The translations under genes and the position numbers were made by a program. Positions 1 through 5,043 of a DNA stretch of 5,624 nucleotides are shown here, piece by piece. How positions within the stretch are numbered: the first letter of the stretch is position 1; each line of letters begins with the position of its first letter. The DNA is taken from the NCBI GenBank assembly GCA_017963715.1, contig JAGCTK010000150.1, positions 1-5,624 of the forward strand, read 5' to 3'. Source of the stretch: Alphaproteobacteria bacterium. Lineage in GTDB: Bacteria; Pseudomonadota; Alphaproteobacteria; RF32; CAG-239. A model generated the notes under the pieces. That model had not been told where the DNA came from. It did no database searches and worked only from the letters and a program-made list of their open reading frames with translations.

Positions 1-987
1 AATATTCCATGCGTCTTTCCAACGATAAGGAACATCGAGGTTCTTCTTGCCGGTTGCTGCAAGCAAAGCCTTATCGGTTGTTTTGCCAGGGAATACGGGG
101 AATCTGTGCCACAACGTGTATTTAACCGTTGCGGTTGTTGCCCATTTTTCTGCCGTTTTGAAGTAGCCGGACAAAATGATGCTGGCCGGCAATTCCGGAT
201 CTGCTGCTGAATGATATTTACCTGCTAAAGCAGCAATTGCCGGGATGGCACTGTAGGGGCTGTCAATGGTGACATAGTGCTTGCCGCTTGTCTTTTGAAT
301 GCTCTTATGACGATAAGACAAACCGATACGAGCATCATCATTGAATTCATACATTGCACCGATGTTGAACGTGCCTGTATAACCCTTCACTCTGAAATCG
401 CTATAACCGATTTTGGTTAAGCCGGGACTTAAATCCTTGTTTAAATTAGATGTTAAAGAGCTCGTAATGCGGCGGAAAATCGCGCTGGCACCGAATGAGA
501 GTTTGCTGTCCAATTTGTAAGCGGCTGACAAGTTGAAATCAATCACTTCGAGTTCCGACTTGCGCACACCGGTCGGTGCTTTGGCAATAAAACTGTCATT
601 TTTATAACGAGTCGCCAAACCAAACGGCACATACACGCCGGCACCTAAGAACAATTTGTCATTAACATTATATTGACCAAACGCGGAAGGAAGCGGAATC
701 ATAAAATCCATGTCCGCTTTTTTGCCTTTGTATGCATCTTCACCGTGTGCTTTTGAGTGAACCTGCGTGGCCACAACACCGAGTTGCATGCCCGAACGTT
801 TGACCAGTGTCATACCTGCCGGATTGTAAGCCAGTGCGGAATAATCGTCACCCGCCACACCGATACCGGCAAACGCACGACCTAAACCCGTTACGGAATA
901 TTCATTTAACTGATAACCTGCCGCATGCGCATTGGCTGCTGCCAACGAAAGAAGCGATACGGTGGCTAATTTGTAAAAGTTCTTCAT
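1..987 (-). CDS. fadL: FadL/OMPP1/TodX-family outer-membrane hydrophobic-substrate channel, 3' end outside window
   Basis: This gene encodes the first 329 residues of an outer-membrane beta-barrel of the FadL family, which lets long-chain fatty acids or other hydrophobic compounds cross the outer membrane. Residues 1-22 form a signal peptide (MKNFYK, a hydrophobic core, then AHA before the likely cleavage site). The mature N-terminus AGYQLNEYSVTGLGRAFAG matches the family's N-terminal hatch segment. NPAGM at 55-59 is the FadL hallmark, and VPFGLATRY further on is also typical. Family members are usually 400-450 residues, so roughly a quarter is missing beyond the left edge. The ATG at 987-985 is supported by the signal peptide and by AGGA (plus-strand 998-1001) about 10 bases upstream. 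It is divergent from the HxlR-type regulator gene. The family is clear from motifs; the substrate is not, because the family also includes aromatic-hydrocarbon channels. Confidence 0.93.
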   Translation of the reverse strand, partial: MKNFYKLATVSLLSLAAANAHAAGYQLNEYSVTGLGRAFAGIGVAGDDYSALAYNPAGMTLVKRSGMQLGVVATQVHSKAHGEDAYKGKKADMDFMIPLPSAFGQYNVNDKLFLGAGVYVPFGLATRYKNDSFIAKAPTGVRKSELEVIDFNLSAAYKLDSKLSFGASAIFRRITSSLTSNLNKDLSPGLTKIGYSDFRVKGYTGTFNIGAMYEFNDDARIGLSYRHKSIQKTSGKHYVTIDSPYSAIPAIAALAGKYHSAADPELPASIILSGYFKTAEKWATTATVKYTLWHRFPVFPGKTTDKALLAATGKKNLDVPYRWKDAWNI

Positions 988-1034
988 AAGTTTTTTGTCC
1001 TATTTGTTAGTAAATTGAAATAAAATTCTTGCGC

Positions 1035-1063
1035 ATCATATATTTTTGTTGTAGTTAAGTAAA
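1035..1063 (-). promoter_or_regulatory. Predicted sigma70-type promoter of the fadL-like gene
   Basis: On the minus strand, TTTACT (1063-1058) is followed after 17 bases by TATGAT (1040-1035). These match the consensus at 4 of 6 and 5 of 6 positions. Transcription would start near 1028, giving a leader of about 40 bases with AGGA ahead of the fadL start. Spacing and position are good, but the call rests on consensus matching only. Confidence 0.55.
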
Positions 1064-1074
1064 GTAGGCACTTT
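1061..1074. promoter_or_regulatory. Short dyad AAAGT-AGGC-ACTTT, candidate operator in the fadL/hxlR spacer
   Basis: AAAGT (1061-1065) and ACTTT (1070-1074) are perfect 5-bp inverted arms around a 4-bp centre. The left arm overlaps the predicted -35 of the fadL-like gene, and the dyad lies about 60 bases upstream of the HxlR-type start. HxlR/YodB-type regulators bind short dyads as dimers and often act on the divergent neighbour, so this is a reasonable candidate site. Five-bp arms can arise by chance in AT-rich DNA, so confidence is low. Confidence 0.3.
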
Positions 1075-1135
1075 TGAGGACAATAGTTTCTTAAAAGATA
1101 CCAATGTGTATTTTGAAGGTTTGCAGGAGAAAAAT

Positions 1136-1507
1136 ATGTCTGAATATCTTCCGGATAAATTGGCCGAAGTCACCATCAAGATGTTGGGTGACCGGTGGAA
1201 AGTTTTGATTATTCAAAATTTGCTTGACGGGACAAAGCGCTTTGGTGAACTCAAACGCGAACTCGGCAATATCACGCAAAAAGTTTTGACATCCAATTTG
1301 CGGCTTTTGGAAGAAAAAGGTATTTTGGTGCGCAAAGTGTATGCTCAAATTCCGCCGCGTGTTGATTATACGTTGACGCAACTGGGGTATGACTTAAAAC
1401 CTGTGATTGATTCGATGATTGCATGGGCCGAAGTGTATCGCAAAAATATGGCCAAAGCCTTGAATATCGAATTGCCGACATTCAAGCGTCGCGGGACAAC
1501 TATTTAA
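1136..1507 (+). CDS. HxlR-family winged-helix transcriptional regulator
   Basis: This is a complete 123-residue DNA-binding protein of the HxlR family, usual family length. In order it shows GDRWKVLIIQNLLDG (18-32, helix 1-2), RFGELKREL (35-43), ITQKVLTSNLRLLEEKG (46-62, recognition-helix region), and the wing with PPRVDYTLTQLG (73-84). A C-terminal helix follows (about 86-110), which in relatives mediates dimer formation. Many family members have an N-terminal Cys just before the GGKW-like motif, used for redox or electrophile sensing. This protein has no cysteine at all, so thiol sensing is excluded. The ATG at 1136 is preferred because AGGAG (1125-1129) lies 6 bases upstream; an in-frame GTG at 1106 has no comparable site. 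It diverges from the fadL-like gene, its most likely target by position. The inducer is unknown. I see only weak promoter matches upstream. Confidence 0.92.
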   Translation: MSEYLPDKLAEVTIKMLGDRWKVLIIQNLLDGTKRFGELKRELGNITQKVLTSNLRLLEEKGILVRKVYAQIPPRVDYTLTQLGYDLKPVIDSMIAWAEVYRKNMAKALNIELPTFKRRGTTI

Positions 1508-1533
1508 AAAAGTCACAAATTTAAAAATTTTTG

Positions 1534-1562
1534 TTGACAAGCAAGATGTTTTCGCTTATCTT
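1534..1562 (+). promoter_or_regulatory. Predicted sigma70 promoter of rpmJ
   Basis: A perfect -35 TTGACA (1534-1539) is followed after 17 bases by TATCTT (1557-1562, 4 of 6). Transcription would start near 1569, 26 bases before the rpmJ start. This gives rpmJ its own promoter, independent of the upstream regulator gene, as expected for a highly expressed ribosomal gene. Confidence 0.7.
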
Positions 1563-1564
1563 GC
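1541..1564. promoter_or_regulatory. Dyad GCAAGAT-N10-ATCTTGC inside the rpmJ promoter, candidate operator
   Basis: GCAAGAT (1541-1547) and ATCTTGC (1558-1564) are perfect 7-bp inverted arms separated by 10 bases. The dyad starts two bases after the -35 and covers the whole -10, so a bound dimer would block RNA polymerase. It is not followed by a T-run on either strand, so it does not look like a terminator. It does not resemble the Zur box I would expect for a zinc-regulated L36 paralogue. The binding protein is unknown. Confidence 0.4.
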
Positions 1565-1594
1565 CCCAACATATAACAAAAAGGAATTAAAAAA

Positions 1595-1720
1595 ATGAAG
1601 TGCTACAGTTCTTTAAAATCCAAGAAGACGCGCGATAAAGATTGCAAAGTTGTGCGCCGTAAAGGTCGCGTCTATGTGATTAACAAAAAGAATCCTAAGA
1701 TGAAGGCTCGTCAGGGATAA
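1595..1720 (+). CDS. rpmJ: Large-subunit ribosomal protein L36 (bL36), zinc-free form
   Basis: This 41-residue basic protein is bL36, a small component of the 50S subunit that packs against 23S r[16 protein letters not shown] (19-31) followed by FK/MK-type KARQG at the C-terminus matches the alphaproteobacterial L36. The zinc-binding form carries CxxC plus a later Cys and His; here there are only Cys3 and Cys17, not in that pattern, so this is the zinc-independent (C-minus) type. Cys17 sits where the E. coli paralogue YkgO also has a Cys. The ATG is supported by AAGGA (1581-1585) nine bases upstream. It has its own promoter and a terminator just downstream, so it is probably monocistronic. 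I see no partner ribosomal genes beside it. Confidence 0.95.
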   Translation: MKCYSSLKSKKTRDKDCKVVRRKGRVYVINKKNPKMKARQG

Positions 1721-1734
1721 TTTGTTATTCGTGC

Positions 1735-1746
1735 TTGATGCATCAA
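1735..1746. repeat. Perfect 12-bp palindrome after rpmJ
   Basis: TTGATGCATCAA is a perfect palindrome starting 15 bases after the rpmJ stop and ahead of the terminator hairpin. With no loop it would form a poor RNA hairpin, so a protein-binding site or chance are the likelier explanations. No function is assigned. Confidence 0.3.
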
Positions 1747-1750
1747 AATA

Positions 1751-1785
1751 AAACTCCGGCTCCGTCAGTTAACGGAGTTTTTTTT
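1751..1785 (+). terminator. rpmJ: Rho-independent terminator of rpmJ
   Basis: CTCCGT (1760-1765) pairs with ACGGAG (1772-1777) around a 6-base loop and runs directly into eight Ts (1778-1785). A second 5' arm, AAACTCCG (1751-1758), can pair with the same 3' arm CGGAGTTT (1773-1780), giving a longer stem with a 14-base loop. Both folds end at the same T-run, so termination would occur in either case. It lies about 40 bases after the rpmJ stop. Confidence 0.85.
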
Positions 1786-1791
1786 AAAACT

Positions 1792-1824
1792 AAAACAGCA
1801 TCGATGATAAACCGATGCTGTTTT
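1792..1824 (-). terminator. Hairpin terminator closing the minus-strand unit, probably bidirectional
   Basis: AAAACAGCATCG (1792-1803) and CGATGCTGTTTT (1813-1824) form a perfect 12-bp stem with a 9-base loop. On the minus strand it starts 15 bases after the stop of the 181-residue gene, and its 3' arm ends in TTTT, then A, G and TTTT. On the plus strand TTTT and a nearby T-rich stretch follow too, so it can back up the rpmJ terminator. This is a typical barrier between convergent genes. Confidence 0.8.
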
Positions 1825-1839
1825 GTACTTTTTAAATGA

Positions 1840-2385
1840 CTAAACCTCGATACGTTGCGGTTTGGCTTTAACCCTGACGCGCGGGTGTGTTGCAAAGAAC
1901 GTTGCAAGTTCGTCATACGTCTTCGGCTCAGGCGGTAAAGTTTCATCATCCGAGAGGATGCGCTTTTTGGTGACCTTTTCCAAAACATCAAGCAGATCAA
2001 CGAGGAACGGGTACGTGATGGCACTGCCGTGTACTGAAGCATTTCTGAGATAATCTTTAGACAAGCCGGCCGCCTGGGAGAAGAAATCCATAATATCTTC
2101 CTTTGAGAAGAGATTATACATCTCATCAATCCACTGCCGGATCGACGGATCATAGTAAATTGACTTGATGGTCGGATTGTCGGCCCATGCGCCGATTTCT
2201 TCCTCTAACACACGCCTCAAGGCCCTGTCAATCTTTGATACTTTGGAATTAAGCACCAACTCAAGATAATCTGCTTTTTTGAGTTTGTCGGCTGCAACCC
2301 TGAACAACGAATCTGACTGAGACAAACGCATTGCGACGAACAACTGAGTGTCTTTTCTCGAGAGTTTTTTCTTTTCCATATACAT
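1840..2385 (-). CDS. Hypothetical 181-residue, probably helical soluble protein
   Basis: I do not recognise this protein. It has no signal peptide, no membrane segment and no cysteine, so a soluble cytoplasmic protein is likely. The composition suggests mostly alpha-helix: a basic N-terminus (EKKKLSRKD, 4-12), a Lys/Arg/Glu-rich helical part (about 30-65), an aromatic central stretch (IYYDPSIRQWIDEMYNLF, 76-93), a Leu/Val-rich helix (127-139), a Pro-rich loop (150-155), and a basic tail (RVRVKAKPQR, 169-178). Codon use looks like that of its neighbours. It is the last gene of the minus-strand unit, 68 bases after the PrmA-aminopeptidase fusion, but a promoter of its own is predicted. ATG at 2385 and ATG at 2379 (residue 3) are both possible; neither has a clear Shine-Dalgarno site. 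A DNA- or RNA-binding role is conceivable from its charge but unproven. Confidence 0.8.
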   Translation of the reverse strand: MYMEKKKLSRKDTQLFVAMRLSQSDSLFRVAADKLKKADYLELVLNSKVSKIDRALRRVLEEEIGAWADNPTIKSIYYDPSIRQWIDEMYNLFSKEDIMDFFSQAAGLSKDYLRNASVHGSAITYPFLVDLLDVLEKVTKKRILSDDETLPPEPKTYDELATFFATHPRVRVKAKPQRIEV

Positions 2386-2388
2386 AAT

Positions 2389-2415
2389 AAGTTAATATTG
2401 TTAGTAGATTAACTT
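2389..2415. promoter_or_regulatory. Dyad AAGTTAAT-N11-ATTAACTT over the start region of the 181-residue gene
   Basis: Perfect 8-bp inverted arms (2389-2396 and 2408-2415) flank an 11-bp centre. The dyad lies between the predicted -10 (2418-2423) and the ATG (2385), covering the likely transcription start and the place where a ribosome binding site would be. The arm spacing and position fit an operator for a dimeric regulator. A leader RNA hairpin is less likely, since the arm nearer the promoter would be only partly transcribed. Confidence 0.45.
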
Positions 2416-2417
2416 TG

Positions 2418-2446
2418 TTTATATCATCATTTTTGACAAAAATCAA
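2418..2446 (-). promoter_or_regulatory. Predicted promoter of the 181-residue gene
   Basis: On the minus strand TTGATT (2446-2441) precedes TATAAA (2423-2418) with a 17-base spacer (4 of 6 and 5 of 6 consensus matches). The start would be near 2411, leaving a leader of about 25 bases. No terminator is visible between the upstream fusion gene and this gene, so read-through from the fusion's promoter is also likely. Confidence 0.5.
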
Positions 2447-2453
2447 GCGTTTT

Positions 2454-4952
2454 TTATATTTTTTGACATTTAAAAGCAAGCCACGCTTTTTGCACTTTGT
2501 TCAAACGCGGTGCCAAGGCCTCAAAAACCTCTCTGTGATATGTGTTGAGCCATATTTTTTCGGCCTCTGTCAACATATCTTGTTTGATAAGATTTCGATC
2601 AATCGGGCAGAGTGTCAAAGGCTTAAAACACAGGTGCTTGCCGTCAGGTGTATATTCGGTATAAACCAAATTTTCGATTCTGATTCCGTAGGCGCCTTTG
2701 ACATAATAGCCGGGTTCAATTGACGTGATATAATGGGGCAAAACGGGTGTTGTGTTGTGTGCATTGATAGCAAAGGGGCTTTCGTGCACGTTTGAAAAAT
2801 GACCGACACTATGGCCCGTGCCGTGCGCATAATCTTTGCCGTATTTAAGAAGTGTATCGCGGCAGATTTTATCGAGTTCACAAGCCGGCGTTTTGATGTC
2901 AAAAATATGATTTGCAAGTGCAATATGCGCTTTTAAGACTTGTGTAAACGAGGTTTTGACATCGTCTGTAACATGCCCGAATGCGACAGTGCGCGTGACA
3001 TCCGTCGTGCCGTCAAAATATTGCGCACCGCTGTCTAAAAGGAGCAGGGTATTTTGTGCCATTTTTTTGTTGGTCTTCGGTGTCGGCTCATAATGCACGA
3101 TGGCAGCGTTTTGCTTAACGGCGGCAATTGTTGCAAAACTTTCGGACACATAATGTTTTTCTCTTATACGGAAGTTGTGTAATGCTTTCACAACCTCAAG
3201 TTCGGACAAATTGTGATAATGTGTTTCGAGCCAGCACAAAAATTTGACAAGCGCGGCGCCGTCTCGGATGTGGGCGTTGACAAAGCCTTTGAGTTCCACA
3301 TCATTTTTTTGCAACTTGAAAAGGCTGACAATATTGGGACGCACATCCCGCAAATTTTGGCATTCGACCGCCAAAGCAAACGGCGTTTTGGAAAAATCGG
3401 CCATCACATGTGTGCATTTTGCCATGTCTTTTTTGTGTTTTTCAATTTGCGAAAACGGATATATTTTGAGCGTGGCATCACTTTTAAGCAAGCCGAATCG
3501 ACGCACCACGGGCGTATAAGGCAAATCAGATGCGCGCAAATTGGCAAGCCACGAAATATCTTCGGGTGAGGTGAGCAAAAGCGCATCGGCACCAAGAGCA
3601 AAGTTTTGTGCCGCCATTTGACATTTTTGCTTTGACGACAGACCGGCAAAACGCAAATCGTGCGTAAAAACATTTGGTTGCGCAAAAAACGAACTTCGCG
3701 GGGCTGATGGTTTCGAGACAAGGCAAATATCCTGCTTGATAAAATACTGTGCCTCTTGAGCCGAAAGACTCCACGGATTGACAATCAGTGTTTCAAATCC
3801 GGCGCTTTTAAATATTTGTGCAGCATCTTTGATAAAATTGGCCGAATCGACAACTTCAATGCCTTTTTTGACTTCCATACGGGCTTGCAGGCTGTAACGC
3901 CCGTCCACAAAAAGCCATGCGCGGTGACGGCCGATCAGCATACTGCCGTTTGAGCCCGTAAAACCAGAAATTTCAAGAATTTTGTTTTCGGTATCTAAGA
4001 CGTCTTCACCCAAAAACATATTATCGCGCGTCATAAAACAGGCCTCTGTTTCTTTTAGGTTTGTCTGCAAATCGTTGAGTGTTTGCGTTTTTTGTAAGCG
4101 GACGGCACACCATCTGTGTTTTTGATAGGTTTTGATAAGCTTAAAGCCAGCTTTTTGGTAGGCGCTTAACACCCAATCTGTTTGGTCATATGTAAAGCCT
4201 GACAAAATCATCAAACCGTTTGGGGCAATATGTTGCGCCGATTGTTGTGCCATCGACATCAACGGGCGCGCCAAAATATTGGCAAAAATCACATCAAACG
4301 GGGTATGCCGTGCGATGATTTTCGGGCGATAGCCGTTGCCTTTAAATAGGTTGATAGTCTGATTGACGCCGTTGAGTTTGGCATTTTGTTTGGCAAGACA
4401 AACCGAGGCGGCGTCAATATCAACACCCAAAGCGGATTGAAGTGATTTTGCCCATATTTTAGCGCCGGCAATGGCCAAAATGCCCGAACCCGTGCCGATA
4501 TCCAAAACAGTGTGCGGCGTCAAACCGCTTGCAACAAGGTCGGATAACGCCTCAAGACAAAGATGTGTCGTTTCGTGGGTAGAGCCGAAGGCAACCGATC
4601 CGTCAATTTGAAGCGCAATTTTTTTGGAGTTTTTGATCGGAGTATCCGTGATGTCATAGATGATAAAATCGCCGGTTTCAATCGGTGCAAATCTGACAGC
4701 CGTTTCGGCAAGCCAATTTTTGTTTTTGATTGTTTGCACCTGATAGGGCGGAAGTGTGATGTTTTGCTTTTTTGCCTCATCTTCAAGTGTTTTGATGTCA
4801 AAAGTGCTTGGCGCGTAAACACTGTAGCGTAATTTGCCGTCTGAGGTATAATCAACGGCCGTTGTCTCAAAAACAGTGTCTAAAAATGCGCTCAGCGTCT
4901 CATCTTCCGGCTTTTGCGGCTCAAAACTGACGAATAATATATCATCTTTCAT
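2454..4952 (-). CDS. Fusion of ribosomal protein L11 methyltransferase (PrmA) and Xaa-Pro aminopeptidase (M24B)
   Basis: This single 832-residue reading frame joins two enzymes. Residues 1 to about 288 are PrmA, which trimethylates ribosomal protein L11 with S-adenosylmethionine: AFGSTHETT (121-129), SAM motif VLDIGTGSGILAIA (149-162), GVDIDAASV (176-184), FANILARPL (223-231), GLMILSGF (246-253) and a normal C-terminal RWCAVRLQK (280-288). Residues from about 290 are a full aminopeptidase P that removes N-terminal residues preceding proline: FTGSNG (331-336), FVDGRYSLQA (348-357), a second N-terminal domain, then the metallopeptidase fold. All five metal ligands are present (D640, D651, H714, E746, E760), with catalytic-type H620, H710 and H723, and the usual C-terminal extension (about 778-828). 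Both halves are near family length and probably cytoplasmic. The SAM-loop motif is one residue shorter than usual. The ATG at 4952 has a weak GAG site 6 bases upstream. These are separate neighbouring genes in other alphaproteobacteria, as I recall. Confidence 0.93.
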   Translation of the reverse strand: MKDDILFVSFEPQKPEDETLSAFLDTVFETTAVDYTSDGKLRYSVYAPSTFDIKTLEDEAKKQNITLPPYQVQTIKNKNWLAETAVRFAPIETGDFIIYDITDTPIKNSKKIALQIDGSVAFGSTHETTHLCLEALSDLVASGLTPHTVLDIGTGSGILAIAGAKIWAKSLQSALGVDIDAASVCLAKQNAKLNGVNQTINLFKGNGYRPKIIARHTPFDVIFANILARPLMSMAQQSAQHIAPNGLMILSGFTYDQTDWVLSAYQKAGFKLIKTYQKHRWCAVRLQKTQTLNDLQTNLKETEACFMTRDNMFLGEDVLDTENKILEISGFTGSNGSMLIGRHRAWLFVDGRYSLQARMEVKKGIEVVDSANFIKDAAQIFKSAGFETLIVNPWSLSAQEAQYFIKQDICLVSKPSAPRSSFFAQPNVFTHDLRFAGLSSKQKCQMAAQNFALGADALLLTSPEDISWLANLRASDLPYTPVVRRFGLLKSDATLKIYPFSQIEKHKKDMAKCTHVMADFSKTPFALAVECQNLRDVRPNIVSLFKLQKNDVELKGFVNAHIRDGAALVKFLCWLETHYHNLSELEVVKALHNFRIREKHYVSESFATIAAVKQNAAIVHYEPTPKTNKKMAQNTLLLLDSGAQYFDGTTDVTRTVAFGHVTDDVKTSFTQVLKAHIALANHIFDIKTPACELDKICRDTLLKYGKDYAHGTGHSVGHFSNVHESPFAINAHNTTPVLPHYITSIEPGYYVKGAYGIRIENLVYTEYTPDGKHLCFKPLTLCPIDRNLIKQDMLTEAEKIWLNTYHREVFEALAPRLNKVQKAWLAFKCQKI

Positions 4953-4987
4953 TTTTTTCTCGATTTTGTTATCTTTTTATTTACCAA

Positions 4988-5018
4988 ATGACATTATAAT
5001 CACTTTTTAGAATATGTT
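4988..5018 (+). promoter_or_regulatory. Candidate promoter(s) of the lipoprotein gene
   Basis: Two overlapping options exist on the plus strand. TATAAT at 4995-5000 is a perfect -10 but has no good -35 at the right distance. ATGACA (4988-4993, 5 of 6) could serve as a -35 for TATGTT (5013-5018), but the spacer would be 19 bases. The first shares its core ATTATAAT (4993-5000) with the minus-strand promoter of the fusion gene. Confidence 0.35.
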
Positions 5019-5022
5019 TAAA
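4993..5022 (-). promoter_or_regulatory. Predicted promoter of the PrmA-aminopeptidase fusion gene
   Basis: On the minus strand a perfect -10 TATAAT (4998-4993) is preceded, after an 18-base spacer, by TTTAAA (5022-5017, 4 of 6). Transcription would start near 4986 with a leader of about 33 bases before the ATG at 4952. Confidence 0.55.
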
Positions 5023-5043
5023 CATTTTTTAAAGAGAATACAA

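Noticed and set aside
807..989. Plus-strand 60-codon open frame opposite the fadL-like N-terminus
   Set aside because: It is antisense to the signal peptide and NPAGM region of a clear FadL gene, with no family resemblance of its own.
1074..1100. Promoter for the HxlR-type gene (TTGAGG with AGATAC- or AAAGAT-like -10)
   Set aside because: Spacers are 14-15 bases and the hexamers are weak, so no specific promoter can be supported on this strand.
1106..1135. Upstream in-frame GTG start for the HxlR-type gene, adding 10 residues
   Set aside because: No ribosome site precedes it, whereas ATG at 1136 has AGGAG at ideal spacing. The family's N-terminus also fits the shorter form.
1514..1534. AT-rich self-complementary stretch after the HxlR-type stop as a terminator
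   Set aside because: Only A/T pairs are possible and the stem is unstable, so it is not a convincing terminator. It may only be the AT-rich upstream part of the rpmJ promoter.
1743..2153. Minus-strand open frame overlapping the 181-residue gene and both terminators
   Set aside because: It runs through the terminator hairpins, has an Arg/Ser-rich out-of-frame composition, and overlaps a better supported gene.
2431..2468. Direct repeat TTTTGACA at 2431-2438 and 2461-2468, 30 bp apart, resembling plus-strand -35 boxes
   Set aside because: No plus-strand gene follows, and the second copy is inside the 3' end of the fusion gene. AT-rich chance repetition is enough to explain it.
3213..3569. Plus-strand open frames inside the fusion gene (also 2415-2723, 3756-3953, 4563-4832)
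   Set aside because: They are antisense to a gene with strong domain motifs throughout, lack ribosome sites and resemble no protein family.
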